Assembly: GCF_902833085.1 (NCBI RefSeq)
Contig: NZ_CADFEB010000002.1
Coordinates: forward strand, 682,001-746,000
DNA: 64,000 nucleotides
From: Burkholderia ubonensis
GTDB lineage: Bacteria > Pseudomonadota > Gammaproteobacteria > Burkholderiales > Burkholderiaceae
Direction: 5' to 3'
The translations under genes and the position numbers were made by a program. Under the pieces are notes generated by a model that saw only the letters and a list, made by a program, of their open reading frames with translations, did no database searches and was not told the origin of the DNA. Below, piece after piece: positions 17,146 through 26,476 of the stretch (the stretch's first letter is position 1; each line of letters begins with the position of its first letter).

Positions 17146-17936
17146 GCATGGATATCAAGGCTTCGTCGCCGGGCAAGCCGCTCGGCATTCTCGCCGCGCT
17201 GCCCGAGGAGCTCGGCGACCTGATCGCCGCGATGCGCGCCGAAGGCGCGGTCGAGACGGTCACGCTCGGCCGCCGCGACTATCACGTCGGCACCGTGCAC
17301 GGCGCGGCGTGCGTCGTCACGCTCGCGCGGATCGGCAAGGTCGCGGCCGCCGCGACGGTCAGCGCGCTGATCCACGTGTTCGGCGTCGCGGGCGTCGTGT
17401 TTACGGGTGTCGCGGGCGGCGTTGCCCACGTGGTGCGGGTCGGCGACGTCGTCGTTGCGGATACCCTGCTGCAGCACGATCTCGACGCGTCGCCGCTGTT
17501 CCCGCGCTACGAGGTGCCGCTGCTCGGCGCCACGCATTTCGAACCCGACGCTGAGCTGTCCGCGCGCCTGAAGGCCGCGTGCGCGCAGTTCATCGCGGAA
17601 GAGGGCGGCGCGCTTGCCGAACGCTTCCGGCTGGCCGGCGCGCAGTTGCGCAACGGGCTCGTGATCAGCGGCGACCGCTTCGTGTCGAGCGAGCGCGAGG
17701 TCGTCGCGCTGCGCGACGCGCTGCCGGATGCGCTCGCGGTCGAGATGGAAGGGGCGGCGATCGCGCAGGTGTGCGTCGAGCACGGCGTGCCGTTCGCGCT
17801 CGTGCGCACGATCTCCGACACCGCCGACGATCACGCGACCCAGTCGTTCTCGCATTTCCTGTCGGAAATCGCGAGCAGCTATTCGTCCGGCATCCTCAAG
17901 CGTTTCCTGACGCTGCATGCGGCGACGGCGGCCTGA
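17142..17936 (+). CDS. mtnN: 5'-methylthioadenosine/S-adenosylhomocysteine nucleosidase
   Basis: A 264-residue nucleoside phosphorylase-fold enzyme. It cleaves adenine from MTA and SAH, recycling SAM by-products and feeding the AI-2 pathway. GILAALPEELGDL supplies the catalytic Glu near the N-terminus, VFTGVAGGV and VEMEGAAIAQV bind the substrate, and RTISDTADDHA carries the catalytic Asp. The start overlaps the uvrD stop in an ATGA, which implies translational coupling. The N-terminus may instead begin at the second ATG, two codons later. Confidence 0.9.
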   Translation: MSMDIKASSPGKPLGILAALPEELGDLIAAMRAEGAVETVTLGRRDYHVGTVHGAACVVTLARIGKVAAAATVSALIHVFGVAGVVFTGVAGGVAHVVRVGDVVVADTLLQHDLDASPLFPRYEVPLLGATHFEPDAELSARLKAACAQFIAEEGGALAERFRLAGAQLRNGLVISGDRFVSSEREVVALRDALPDALAVEMEGAAIAQVCVEHGVPFALVRTISDTADDHATQSFSHFLSEIASSYSSGILKRFLTLHAATAA

Positions 17937-17959
17937 GCGCCGCCGTCGTACGGTCTTCC

Positions 17960-17995
17960 GCGAGCCCGGCGCGCATCGCCGCGCGCCGGGCTCGC
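17960..17995. terminator. Strong hairpin between convergent mtnN and MFS genes
   Basis: GCGAGCCCGGCGCGC and GCGCGCCGGGCTCGC form a perfect 15-bp stem with a 6-base loop, midway between two convergent stop codons. Only a short ATTT follows on the plus strand, so it is probably a bidirectional, partly Rho-aided terminator. Confidence 0.5.
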
Positions 17996-18014
17996 GCATT
18001 TCACTTCACGCCGG

Positions 18015-19265
18015 CTACGCGCGCCGGCTGCCTTCGAGGTTCGGCAGGAACACCGTCAGCACGCCGATGAGCGGCAGGAACGAGCACACCTTGTAGACGA
18101 ACGCGATGCTCGTCGCGTCGGCGAGCTGGCCGAGCACCGCCGCGCCGACGCCGCCGAGCCCGAACGCGAGGCCGAAGAACAGCCCGGCGACCATGCCGAC
18201 CTTGCCGGGCATCAGCTCCGTCGCGTAGACGATGATCGCGGCGAACGCGGACGCGAGCACGACCCCGATGATCACCGTCAGCACGCTCGTCCAGAACAGG
18301 TTCGCGTACGGCAGCAGCAGCGTGAACGGCGTGACGCCCAGGATCGACACCCAGATCACGTACTTGCGGCCGATGCGGTCGCCGACCGGCCCGCCGATCA
18401 GCGTGCCGGCGGCCACGGCCGCGAGGAACACGAACAGGTGGAGCTGCGCGGCCTGCACCGACAGGTGGAACTTGTCGATCAGGTAGAACGTGAAATAGCT
18501 GTTGATGCTCGCGAGATAGAAGTACTTCGAGAACACGAGCAGCACCAGCACGCCTGTGGCGAGCATCACGCGGTTGCGCGGCAGCGTCGCGTGCGCGGCC
18601 GGCGCGCCCTTCCTGCGCAGCGACGGATGCCGCTTGTACCAGTGGCCGATCCGCGTGAGCACGACCATTGCGACGAGCGCGGCGGCCGAGAACCACGCGA
18701 TGCTCGGCTGGCCGTGCGGGATCACGACCAGCGCGGCGAGCAGCGGCCCGAGCGCCGCGCCCGCGTTGCCGCCGACCTGGAACACCGACTGCGCGAGCCC
18801 GTGCTGGCCGCCCGACGCCATTCGCGCGACGCGCGACGATTCCGGATGGAACACCGACGACCCGCAGCCGACGAGCGCCGCGGCGACCAGCAGCGCGCCG
18901 AAGCTCGGCGCGACCGACATCAGCAGCAGCCCCGCCAGCGTGAAGCCCATGCCGACCGGCAGCGAGTACGGCTGCGGACGCTTGTCGGTGTAGAGGCCGA
19001 TGAGCGGCTGCAGCAGCGACGCGGTGATCTGGTAGGTCAGCGTGATCAGGCCGATCTGCGCGAACGACAGCGCGAACTGGCTCTTGAGCATCGGATAGAT
19101 CGCGACGATCAGCGACTGGATCATGTCGTTGAGCAGGTGCGAGAAGCTGATCGCGCCGAGCACCGGATAGACGGTGCGGGTCGTCGGGGCGGCAGGCGCC
19201 GCGTGCGGCAAGGAGGCGGCCGGCGCGGCCTGGCCGGCAGCGCGCGTGTCGAGGCTGGTTTCCAT
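18015..19265 (-). CDS. MFS transporter, fosmidomycin-resistance (Fsr)-like
   Basis: A 416-residue inner-membrane exporter with about 12 predicted helices. The sequence follows the Fsr subfamily: AISFSHLLNDMIQSLIVAIYPML at the N-terminus, TYQITASLLQPLIGLYTDKRP in the first loop, VGCGSSVFHPESSRVARMASGG after helix 4, and GPVGDRIGRKYV in the central loop. Fsr proteins export drugs such as fosmidomycin; the natural substrate here is unknown. The start at METSLDTRA precedes a short disordered Ala/Pro tail. It is transcribed alone and divergent from the chemoreceptor. Confidence 0.85.
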   Translation of the reverse strand: METSLDTRAAGQAAPAASLPHAAPAAPTTRTVYPVLGAISFSHLLNDMIQSLIVAIYPMLKSQFALSFAQIGLITLTYQITASLLQPLIGLYTDKRPQPYSLPVGMGFTLAGLLLMSVAPSFGALLVAAALVGCGSSVFHPESSRVARMASGGQHGLAQSVFQVGGNAGAALGPLLAALVVIPHGQPSIAWFSAAALVAMVVLTRIGHWYKRHPSLRRKGAPAAHATLPRNRVMLATGVLVLLVFSKYFYLASINSYFTFYLIDKFHLSVQAAQLHLFVFLAAVAAGTLIGGPVGDRIGRKYVIWVSILGVTPFTLLLPYANLFWTSVLTVIIGVVLASAFAAIIVYATELMPGKVGMVAGLFFGLAFGLGGVGAAVLGQLADATSIAFVYKVCSFLPLIGVLTVFLPNLEGSRRA

Positions 19266-19495
19266 GTGAGCTGAGCGGGTTGGGGTGGCGGGACGCGCTC
19301 GGTGCGGACGGCGCGTTCGGATCGTTGCAGCGTCAAGCGAGTGTAATGTGGCGCGTTGTGAATGTCCGGCCAAGTTTTGTCGCAAATCAGACATTGAGGG
19401 GCGCATCGCCGGTTGCGCGCCTTTTTGGCCGGGTATAACGCTGGCGGTGTGCGTCGTGTCGGGCTGCGTCGTGCCGGATGCGCGTTTCACCGGAC

Positions 19496-19522
19496 TCAAG
19501 GAATGCCGCCGGCTGCCGTAGA
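19496..19522 (+). promoter_or_regulatory. Possible sigma-28 (FliA) promoter of the chemoreceptor
   Basis: TCAAGGAA (19496-19503) and GCCGTAGA (19515-19522) are separated by 11 bases, the layout of the flagellar sigma-28 consensus TAAAGTTT-N11-GCCGATAA. About 5 of 8 bases match in each half. It lies 142 bases before the chemoreceptor start. The rest of the 398-base gap 19266-19663 shows no gene or clear sigma-70 promoter. Confidence 0.45.
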
Positions 19523-19663
19523 ACCGACGAAATAACCAGACGGGCGCGCCGCCCCGGACGCCGGCCACGAGCCGCGCCGGGGCGGACGCGCGGGCGCGAC
19601 AGCCATCGCGGTGACGTCGGAACCGACCTTTCCGGCAGCGTGATCAAAATGGGGACTCTATCG

Positions 19664-21331
19664 ATGAATGCAGCTTCACTGCGTCCGCAGCCGGGCGCTC
19701 CTGTCGACGCGCCGGGCGACGGCGCCAAGCATGCGGCCCGGCGCGCGCGCCAACCCTGGAGCGTCAAGGCGACGCTGCGCGCCGCGTTCGCGGTGCTGCT
19801 GGCCGGCACGCTCGCGATCGGGGTGTTTTCGCTCGCGCAGATCAGCCGCCTGAACGGCTCGATCGCGTCGGTCTACGAGCAGGGGCACGTCGCGAGCCGC
19901 GCGGCGCAGGAAGTGCGGGCCGAAGTGCTGCGCGCGAGCCGCGCGCAGAAGATGCTGCTGACCGCGACGACCGGGAAGGAGCGCGACGAGCTCGGCGCCG
20001 AGATCGACGCGGGGCTCGCGTCGATCGGCAAGGCGCTCGGCGCGCTGCAGCGCGACGCGGACCCGGCGGACGCGGACGATTCGGCGCGGTTGCGCGCGTT
20101 CGCATCGGCCGTCGGCGGCTGGAGCGGCCACCTGCGCGATTTCGTCACGCTGGTGCGCGCGCAGCCGCTCGACCTGTCGCAGATGAACTGGCAGGTCGGC
20201 ACGCAGGACGTGTCGCTGCTCGTCGAGACGGGCAAGCTCGAGAAGCTCGTCGCCGAACTCGTGAAGACGCGCGGCGCGAAATCGAAGGCGACGCTCGATG
20301 CGTCGTCGACGATCTTCTCGTCGTCGTTCGCGATGATCGCGGCGTCGACCGTCGCGCTGATCGTGCTCGCGATCGTGATCGCCGAGCGGGTCGTGCGCCG
20401 CCTCGTCGCGCAGCTCGGCGGCGAGCCCGCGTATGCGAAGGCGATTGCCGCGGACATCGCGCGGGGCGACCTGACGCAGCCGATCGCACTCGGCCGACGC
20501 GACCGCGACAGCATGGTCCGCGCGCTGTCCGACATGCAGGCCGGGCTTGCGACGACGGTCTCCGAGATCGCCGTCAGCGCCGAGGCGATCGCGGCCGCGT
20601 CCGGCGAGATCTCGGTGGGCAACCTCGACCTGTCGCAGCGCACCGAGCAGCAGGCGGTCGCGCTCGAGAAGACCGCGGCCAGCATGGAGCAGCTGACGTC
20701 GACGGTGCGCCAGAACGCGGAGAACGCGCGGCAGGCGAGCGCGCTCGCGGAGAACGCGTCGACGGTCGCGGAGGCGGGCGGCGAGGTGGTCGACCGGGTC
20801 GTCGCGACGATGAGCGAGATCGACGAGAGCGCGAAGAGCATCCGCGACATCATCGACGTGATCGAGGGCATCGCGTTCCAGACCAATATCCTCGCGCTGA
20901 ACGCGGCGGTCGAGGCGGCGCGCGCCGGCGAGCAGGGGCGCGGCTTTTCGGTGGTGGCGGGCGAGGTGCGCTTGCTCGCGCAGCGTGCGGCGACCGCGGC
21001 GAAGGAGATCCGCGCGCTGATCGGCGCGTCGGTCGAGCGCGTCGCGAACGGTGCGGCGCTTGCGCACGATGCGGGCCGCACGATGGGCGACGTGGTGCGC
21101 GCCGTGAAGCGCGTGACCGACATCATCGGCGAGATTTCGGCCGCGTCGAGCGAGCAGAGCGCGGGCATCGACGAGATCGGCCGCGCGGTCACGCAGATGG
21201 ACGCCGGCACCCAGCAGAACGCGGCGCTCGTCGAGCAGGCGGCTGCCGCGGCAAGCGCGCTCGACGAGCAGGCGCAGGCGCTGAAGGCGCTGGTCGGGCG
21301 CTTCCGGTTCACGGCGCCTGCCGGAGGCTGA
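19664..21331 (+). CDS. Methyl-accepting chemotaxis protein
   Basis: A 555-residue chemoreceptor. After a 30-residue cytoplasmic lead come TM1 (about 38-60) and a four-helix-bundle periplasmic sensor (about 61-220). TM2 (about 221-243), a HAMP region and the long MCP signalling domain follow. The conserved hairpin tip reads [36 protein letters not shown]. The C-terminus ends RFTAPAGG without the NWETF-type tether for CheR/CheB. A GGGGACT ribosome-binding site 8 bases upstream supports the ATG at 19664. The ligand is unknown. Confidence 0.92.
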   Translation: MNAASLRPQPGAPVDAPGDGAKHAARRARQPWSVKATLRAAFAVLLAGTLAIGVFSLAQISRLNGSIASVYEQGHVASRAAQEVRAEVLRASRAQKMLLTATTGKERDELGAEIDAGLASIGKALGALQRDADPADADDSARLRAFASAVGGWSGHLRDFVTLVRAQPLDLSQMNWQVGTQDVSLLVETGKLEKLVAELVKTRGAKSKATLDASSTIFSSSFAMIAASTVALIVLAIVIAERVVRRLVAQLGGEPAYAKAIAADIARGDLTQPIALGRRDRDSMVRALSDMQAGLATTVSEIAVSAEAIAAASGEISVGNLDLSQRTEQQAVALEKTAASMEQLTSTVRQNAENARQASALAENASTVAEAGGEVVDRVVATMSEIDESAKSIRDIIDVIEGIAFQTNILALNAAVEAARAGEQGRGFSVVAGEVRLLAQRAATAAKEIRALIGASVERVANGAALAHDAGRTMGDVVRAVKRVTDIIGEISAASSEQSAGIDEIGRAVTQMDAGTQQNAALVEQAAAAASALDEQAQALKALVGRFRFTAPAGG

Positions 21332-21359
21332 CGCGCGCGGCGCGCGCCGGCAGGGTATT

Positions 21360-21382
21360 GCGGCGGCCCGGCGGGCCGCCGC
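21360..21382. terminator. Hairpin between the chemoreceptor and HlyD genes
   Basis: GCGGCGGCCC and GGGCCGCCGC form a 10-bp perfect stem with a 3-base loop between two convergent stops. There is no adjacent T-tract; TTTTTCTTC starts 10 bases later, inside the facing gene. Confidence 0.4.
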
Positions 21383-21385
21383 GCG

Positions 21386-22264
21386 TCACGACTTTTTCTT
21401 CTGCTTGTCCGGATCGATGATGACCGTGCAGGTCGTGCCCGCCGACAGCAGCACGCCGTCGGGCACTTCGTCGATCTTGATCCGAACCGGCACGCGCTGC
21501 GCGAGGCGCACCCAGTTGAAGGTCGGGTTCACGTCGGCGACGAGGTCGCGGCTTTGCGGATTGTCGCGGTCGAAGATGCCGCGCGAGATGCTCTCGACGT
21601 GGCCCTTCAGCACGCCGCCGCTCATCAGCCGCATTTCGGCCGGCGCCCCGACGGTCACGCGCGGCAGCTTGGTTTCCTCGAAATAGCCGTAGACCCAGAA
21701 CGACTGGCTGTCGACGATCGCGAGCTTGGCCTGGCCGGCCACCGCGTAGTTGCCCTTGAACGTCTGCAGGTTCGTGATGTAGCCGTCGACCGGCGCGACG
21801 ACGCGCGTGCGCTCGAGATTGAGCTTCGCGGCGTCGAGCGCGGCGAGCGCCTGCTGGTACTGCGCGTCGGCGCTCGTTGCGCTGTGCGCGGCGTTCTCGC
21901 GGTTTTCCTTCGACACGACGAGCGCGTCGAGGTCCGCGCGGCGGGCCGCGTCGTCGCGGCGCATCTGCAGTTCCGCGCGGCGGGCGGCGACGGCCGCCTG
22001 CGCCTGCTCGACCGCGATCTGGTAGTGCGACGGGTCGATCTGCATGATCAGGTCGCCCTTCTTCACGAGCTGGTTGTCGTGCACCGGCAGCTCGACGATC
22101 GCGCCCGACACGTCCGGCGCGACGTTGACGATCTCGGCGCGCACGCGCCCGTCGCGCGTCCACGGATCATCCATGTAGTGCACCCACAATGAGCGCCCGA
22201 TCAGTATCGCGACGATGAGGATGACGGCCGTCGCGACGAAGCCGAAGAGTTTTCGCAGAATCAT
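21386..22264 (-). CDS. HlyD/AaeA-type periplasmic adaptor of an efflux system
   Basis: A 292-residue membrane-fusion protein. It has one N-terminal transmembrane helix (about 7-25), then the barrel/lipoyl part RAEIVNVAPDVSGAIVELPVHDNQLVKKGDLIMQID, an alpha-hairpin with Ala/Arg-rich coils, and GYITNLQTFKGNYAVAGQ. Its length and sequence fit the short AaeA/EmrA-like adaptors that pair with FUSC-family pumps. It is the last gene of a four-gene minus-strand operon (outer membrane factor, FUSC, DUF1656, adaptor), 12 bases after the DUF1656 gene. The C-terminal lysine-rich tail is short. Confidence 0.9.
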   Translation of the reverse strand: MILRKLFGFVATAVILIVAILIGRSLWVHYMDDPWTRDGRVRAEIVNVAPDVSGAIVELPVHDNQLVKKGDLIMQIDPSHYQIAVEQAQAAVAARRAELQMRRDDAARRADLDALVVSKENRENAAHSATSADAQYQQALAALDAAKLNLERTRVVAPVDGYITNLQTFKGNYAVAGQAKLAIVDSQSFWVYGYFEETKLPRVTVGAPAEMRLMSGGVLKGHVESISRGIFDRDNPQSRDLVADVNPTFNWVRLAQRVPVRIKIDEVPDGVLLSAGTTCTVIIDPDKQKKKS

Positions 22265-22276
22265 GATTGTTGTGGT

Positions 22277-22480
22277 TCAACGGTAAACGGCGAGGCTCAG
22301 CCCGCCGCAGATGCAGACGAGAAGGCAGGCCCGGAACAGCGACGGGTGCCAGACGAGACGGTAGAGCCCGGTGTAGGCGAGCAGCCGGTCGACGGCCCAC
22401 GTCGCCAGCGCGCCGATGACGAACATCAGCACGACCGTGGGCATGTAGGCATCGAGGATGGCGAGTTCACGCGGCATCAT
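22277..22480 (-). CDS. DUF1656 small membrane protein (AaeX-like)
   Basis: A 67-residue protein with two hydrophobic helices (LDAYMPTVVLMFVIGALATW and LVWHPSLFRACLLVCICGGLSLAVY) around a short LLAYTGLYR linker. That is the usual form of DUF1656/AaeX, which accompanies aromatic-acid and fusaric-acid type efflux pumps. The start MMPREL overlaps the end of the FUSC gene by 4 bases. Its exact role in the pump is unknown. Confidence 0.88.
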   Translation of the reverse strand: MMPRELAILDAYMPTVVLMFVIGALATWAVDRLLAYTGLYRLVWHPSLFRACLLVCICGGLSLAVYR

Positions 22481-24681
22481 GACGAGGTTCCTTGTTGGGG
22501 GGCGCGGCCGCGGTTCAGCGACGCGAGCGGCGATTCGGGATCGAGCAGCGCGGTGCGCACGAAATGCAGGTGGCTCAGGATGCGCTGCAGCCGGTGGCGT
22601 TCGTCGCGCGGCGGCGCGAGCGCGATCAGTGCGGCAAGCGCCTGCCGGGTCGCGTCGATCGCCGCGTTGGTGGCCGCGAGCGTCGCGTCGAAGCGGTCCG
22701 CGGCCGGTTTCTCGAACAGCGCGGAGAGGGCGCCGCGCATCGTGTCGATCGCGCGGCGCCACGACGTTTCGCGCGCGTAGTGCGGGTCGGCCGGCAGCGC
22801 GGCGAGTTCGTTGCGCAGGTCGATCGCCGCGTTGCCGGCCTCGAGCACCGCGAACATCCAGCGCAGCGCGTCGCGCTGCACGTCCGGCTGATCGGCCGAC
22901 AGCGTGTGCGCCTGGTACATCAGGTCGCGTGCGCCGCTCTCGAAGCGGGTGCGCAGGCCGGCGAGGCGCGCATGGCAGGCCGCGACCGCCTGGTGGCGCA
23001 AGTCCGCGAACAGGCGCTTCTTCAGCCACGGCGCGGTCGGCGGGAACAGCACCGCGAACGCGATCGCCGACACGAGCATCGACAGCACGAGCGCGAGCGC
23101 GTCGTTCATGAAGCCGCTCGGGTCGTAGTGAATCAGGTTTTCCGGGCCGGCGAGCGTGCAGAAGAAGATGCAGTAGCCGACGCCGTAGCCGGCGGTCTTC
23201 GGCTTCATCGACAGGTAGAGCCCGAGCGAGAGGAACGGCACGAGCCCGACGCACAGCATCACGAAGCCGTCGACGCGCGGATACACCCCGAACATCGCGA
23301 TCAGCCCCATGAACGACGCGAGCACGGTGCCCATCGCCATCTGGTAGGCCATCGTGGTCGGCCGCGGCATCGACGACGCGAGCGCGCAGACCGCGGCCGC
23401 GTTCAGCACCATCGTCACGCCGTTCGGCCAGGCGGTCTGGATCCAGAACCAGCCGAGCACGAGCATCACCGTCGCGGTGCGGATGCCGGCGATCAGCGCG
23501 GCGCTCAGGTTGGTGCGCGGCTCGTAGCGCTCGATCCAGCGCTCCCGCTCGTGGTTCGCGGTCGCGAGCGACGCGTAGGTCGCCGCATACGCATGCAGGT
23601 CGGTGATGAAGCGGTACAGCAGTTCGGAGGCGGTGTCGAAATCGAGCAGCGGGCAGTCCGGCTGCGTCTCGAGTTCGGCGCGCGTCGCACGGATGCGGCG
23701 CGGCAGCGCGTCGCGCCACGCGAGCAGCTGTTCGGCCGCGTGTGCGGCATCGGCCGACGAGCGCACCGGTTCGCCGGCGCGCGTGAGCAGCGGGGCGATT
23801 TCGCGGAAATACGGTTCGATCGCGTTGATCGCGGCGCTCGCGCCGGCCGCGTGCAGCCGGTTCATCAACTGGTGCAGCGCATGGAAGCGGCTCGACGCGC
23901 TCATGAACTCGCTGTTCAGGCGCGCGAGGCGGCCGCTTCTCATCCGCGTGTCGGGGTCCTCGAACACGGCCATGCTGCGCGCGGCCTCGAAGCCGACCAC
24001 GTCGGCCACGAAACGGGTGTGCACGCTTTCGATGTGCGCGCGATCGAGCTGGCCGGACAGCGCCGACGCGACATAGTCGACGAACGCGCCGAAGCGCCGG
24101 CGCACCGTCGTGCGCATCTGCTCGCCGGTGTATTGCGGAAACACCAGTGCGCTGACGACGCCGGCCGACACGATCCCGACCACGATCTCGGCGGCGCGGG
24201 TCATCGCGGTCATGAACGCGCCGTCCGGATGCTGCGACGCGGGCAAGCCGATCAGCGCGGCCGTGTAGCCGGCGAGCAGGAAGCCGTAGCTGCGGAAGTT
24301 GCGGTTGCGCGCGGCGCCGGCCGTGCACATCGCGACCCACAGCGCGACCGCGAGCAGGAACGGCAGCGGCTGCTGCGGGAACAGGCCGACGAACGCGAGC
24401 GTCGCGATCAGCCCGAAGAACGTGCCGGCAAGCCGGTAGAAGCTCTTCGCGAACACGGCGCCGCTTTGCGGCTGCATCACGATGAACACGGTCGTCATCG
24501 CGGTCTTCGGCGCCGGCAGGTCGAGGCGCATCGACACGCCGAGCGCGATGAACGCCGCGAGCAGCGCCTTGACGAGATAGAGCCAGGCGACGCCGTCGGT
24601 GCGGGCCCAGTCGCCGAGCGCGGCGAGCCACGCCGACGGCGGGTTGCCGGCGGGCGGGGAGGCGGAGGAGGTGGCTGGCAT
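22477..24681 (-). CDS. FUSC family inner-membrane efflux pump (AaeB/FusC-like)
   Basis: A 734-residue inner-membrane protein with the FUSC two-block layout. About six helices lie near residues 25-170 (YLVKALLAAFIALGVSMRLDLP, KTAMTTVFIVMQPQSGAVFAKSFYRLAGT). A long cytoplasmic region is followed by a second helical block near 385-530 (RTATVMLVLGWFWIQTAWPNG). The C-terminal soluble tail is helical. FUSC pumps export aromatic carboxylic acids or fusaric acid. The gene sits 15 bases after the outer membrane factor gene and overlaps the DUF1656 gene, so all four parts of the tripartite pump are made together. Confidence 0.92.
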   Translation of the reverse strand: MPATSSASPPAGNPPSAWLAALGDWARTDGVAWLYLVKALLAAFIALGVSMRLDLPAPKTAMTTVFIVMQPQSGAVFAKSFYRLAGTFFGLIATLAFVGLFPQQPLPFLLAVALWVAMCTAGAARNRNFRSYGFLLAGYTAALIGLPASQHPDGAFMTAMTRAAEIVVGIVSAGVVSALVFPQYTGEQMRTTVRRRFGAFVDYVASALSGQLDRAHIESVHTRFVADVVGFEAARSMAVFEDPDTRMRSGRLARLNSEFMSASSRFHALHQLMNRLHAAGASAAINAIEPYFREIAPLLTRAGEPVRSSADAAHAAEQLLAWRDALPRRIRATRAELETQPDCPLLDFDTASELLYRFITDLHAYAATYASLATANHERERWIERYEPRTNLSAALIAGIRTATVMLVLGWFWIQTAWPNGVTMVLNAAAVCALASSMPRPTTMAYQMAMGTVLASFMGLIAMFGVYPRVDGFVMLCVGLVPFLSLGLYLSMKPKTAGYGVGYCIFFCTLAGPENLIHYDPSGFMNDALALVLSMLVSAIAFAVLFPPTAPWLKKRLFADLRHQAVAACHARLAGLRTRFESGARDLMYQAHTLSADQPDVQRDALRWMFAVLEAGNAAIDLRNELAALPADPHYARETSWRRAIDTMRGALSALFEKPAADRFDATLAATNAAIDATRQALAALIALAPPRDERHRLQRILSHLHFVRTALLDPESPLASLNRGRAPQQGTSS

Positions 24682-24696
24682 GACGAGCGCTCCGCG

Positions 24697-26319
24697 TTAC
24701 CGGGCCGCCGGCGCGCGGGCCGCGTCGGCGCTCGCGAGCGGCGCGGCGCCGGCGGCTTTCGGATTCGACGCAGCGGCAGCCGGCGCCTTGGCGCCCGAGG
24801 CGGCAGCCGGTGCTTTGGCGCCCGACGTAGCGACGCCCGGCGTAGCGACGCCCGACGTAGCGACGCCCGGCACATCCTCACCCGTCTCGACGCCGCCGCC
24901 GAGCGCGGCCATCAGCGCCGCATGCGCGGACAGGCGCTCCGCGTCGATCCGCGCGGCCGTTTCCTGCGCATGCAACAGTTGCTGCTGCGCGATCAGCACG
25001 TTCACGTAATCGGTCAGGCCGCGGCGGAAGCCTTCGCGCGACAGCTGATAGCTGCGGTCGTTGGCGGCCACCGAGCGCGCGGCATCCTTCTTCTGCGTAT
25101 CGAGCGAGCGAATCCGCACGACCTGGTCGGCGATGTCCTTGAGTGCGCCGACGATCGTCTGGTTGTAGTGCTCGACCGCCTGGTCGTAGCCGGCCGACGC
25201 CGCGCCGAGCTGCGCGCGCAGCCGGCCGCCTTCGAAGATCGGCAGCGACAGCGCCGGGCCGGCGGTCCAGCCGCCGTTCATCGCGCGCAGGAAGTCGGCG
25301 AACGGCGCGGTCACGCCGAAGCCGCCGACGGTCGCGAGCAGGTCGATGTTCGGATAGAACGCGGCCTTCGCGACGTCGATGCCGCGCGCCTGCGCGTCGA
25401 CCGTCCAGCGCGCCGCGACGACGTCCGGCCGGCGGCCGAGCAGGTCGGCCGGCAGCGCGGACGGCAGGCCGGCCGGCGCATCGAGCGCGAGCTTCGGCCG
25501 CGCGATCGAATCGCCGGCGCCGGGCCCTTTGCCGGCGAGGGCCGCGAGCTGGTGGCGGGCGAGCTGGATCGCTTCCTCGTACGTATCGATCTGGCGTTCG
25601 TAGTCGGGCAGCGTCGATTCCGCCTGGCTGACCTCGAGCTGCGTGCCGAGGCCGGCCTGCAGCCGCTTGCGCGCGAGGTCCGCGAGCGCGTGCTGGCGCT
25701 CGAAGGTGTCGTGCGCGAGGTCGAGCAGCGCATAGTTCATCGACAGCCCGACGTAGGCGCGCACGACGTTGACCTCGAGTTCGAGCCGCGCCGCGCGGGC
25801 ATCGGCCGCGCTTGCATGCGCGACGTCGAGCGCGCGCTCGGTCGCGTTCTTGTCCTTGCCCCACAGGTCGAGGTGATACGACAGGCCGAGCGTGCCGGTG
25901 TTGTTCCAGGTGTCGGCGTTCGCGAGCGGCCCCGGGCCGTAGAACACGTTGTCCGGCCAGTGCTGGCGCATCAGCGACAGGTTGCCGTTGATCTGCGGCA
26001 GTTCGGCCGAGCGGGCGACGCGGGCCATCGCCTGCGCCTCGCGCACGCGCGCCTGCGCGGCGGCGAGCGTCGGGTTGCCGGCCTGCGCGGCGGCGATCCA
26101 TGCGTCGAGCTGCGGATCGCGATACGCGCGCCACCAGTCGGCCGCGGGCCAGCCCGCGTCGCGGTCGGCCGCACGGATGGCCGCGCCGGCGTCGAGCGCG
26201 CCCGGATCGATCTGCGTGGACTGCGGCTTGTTGTCGCCCATGCTCGCGCATCCGGTCATTATTAATGAGACTGCAAGAACCGCGAGTGCGAGCGTCCCTT
26301 TTATTGCCGGAGACTGCAC
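24697..26319 (-). CDS. NodT-family outer membrane efflux factor (lipoprotein)
   Basis: A 540-residue TolC-like channel. It starts at GTG (MQSPAIKGTL), supported by the AGGGAGAA ribosome-binding site; the upstream reading frame has no plausible start. A lipoprotein signal ends LIMTGC with the lipidated Cys at residue 24. Two OEP repeats follow (WWRAYRDPQLDAWIAAAQ; QLEVSQAESTLPDYERQIDTY; LPADLLGRRPDVVAARW). The last 60 residues form a low-complexity Ala/Pro/Gly/Lys tail encoded by short tandem repeats, unusual for the family. It is the first gene of the efflux operon. Confidence 0.92.
   Translation of the reverse strand: MQSPAIKGTLALAVLAVSLIMTGCASMGDNKPQSTQIDPGALDAGAAIRAADRDAGWPAADWWRAYRDPQLDAWIAAAQAGNPTLAAAQARVREAQAMARVARSAELPQINGNLSLMRQHWPDNVFYGPGPLANADTWNNTGTLGLSYHLDLWGKDKNATERALDVAHASAADARAARLELEVNVVRAYVGLSMNYALLDLAHDTFERQHALADLARKRLQAGLGTQLEVSQAESTLPDYERQIDTYEEAIQLARHQLAALAGKGPGAGDSIARPKLALDAPAGLPSALPADLLGRRPDVVAARWTVDAQARGIDVAKAAFYPNIDLLATVGGFGVTAPFADFLRAMNGGWTAGPALSLPIFEGGRLRAQLGAASAGYDQAVEHYNQTIVGALKDIADQVVRIRSLDTQKKDAARSVAANDRSYQLSREGFRRGLTDYVNVLIAQQQLLHAQETAARIDAERLSAHAALMAALGGGVETGEDVPGVATSGVATPGVATSGAKAPAAASGAKAPAAAASNPKAAGAAPLASADAARAPAAR
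24821..24865. repeat. 15-bp tandem repeat in the outer membrane factor tail
   Basis: Three units of CCCGRCGTAGCGACG follow one another without gaps, with a decaying fourth. They encode the PGVATSGVATPGVATSG part of the NodT-type protein. The repeat length is a multiple of three, so copy-number change would keep the frame. Just to the left, a longer imperfect repeat encodes AKAPAAAS twice. Confidence 0.8.
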
Positions 26320-26428
26320 GATTTTCTCCCTTTCGGATATAGATGAGCCGAGTGGGATTATATTTTTAGGCAATTGCTGAATATACGGACAACGGTGCAA
26401 GTCATTTTTACAAAAGCTGAGATAATAT

Positions 26429-26449
26429 TTGTTGGTGAACGTGTAACAA
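26429..26449. promoter_or_regulatory. LysR-type operator between the efflux operon and its regulator
   Basis: TTGTT-N11-AACAA is a dyad with the T-N11-A core of LysR-family binding sites. It lies 28 bases before the LysR gene, in a 157-base AT-rich gap facing the efflux operon. It is a good candidate for the regulator's own site. No decisive -35/-10 pair could be assigned. Confidence 0.5.
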
Positions 26450-26476
26450 TCCTCCCCGATTCTCACGGGTAATGGC

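Noticed and set aside
22492-26265. Very long open frame (1,257 codons) on the plus strand
   Set aside because: It is antisense to the efflux operon and is an artefact of high GC; the sequence is Arg/Glu/His-rich with no domain.
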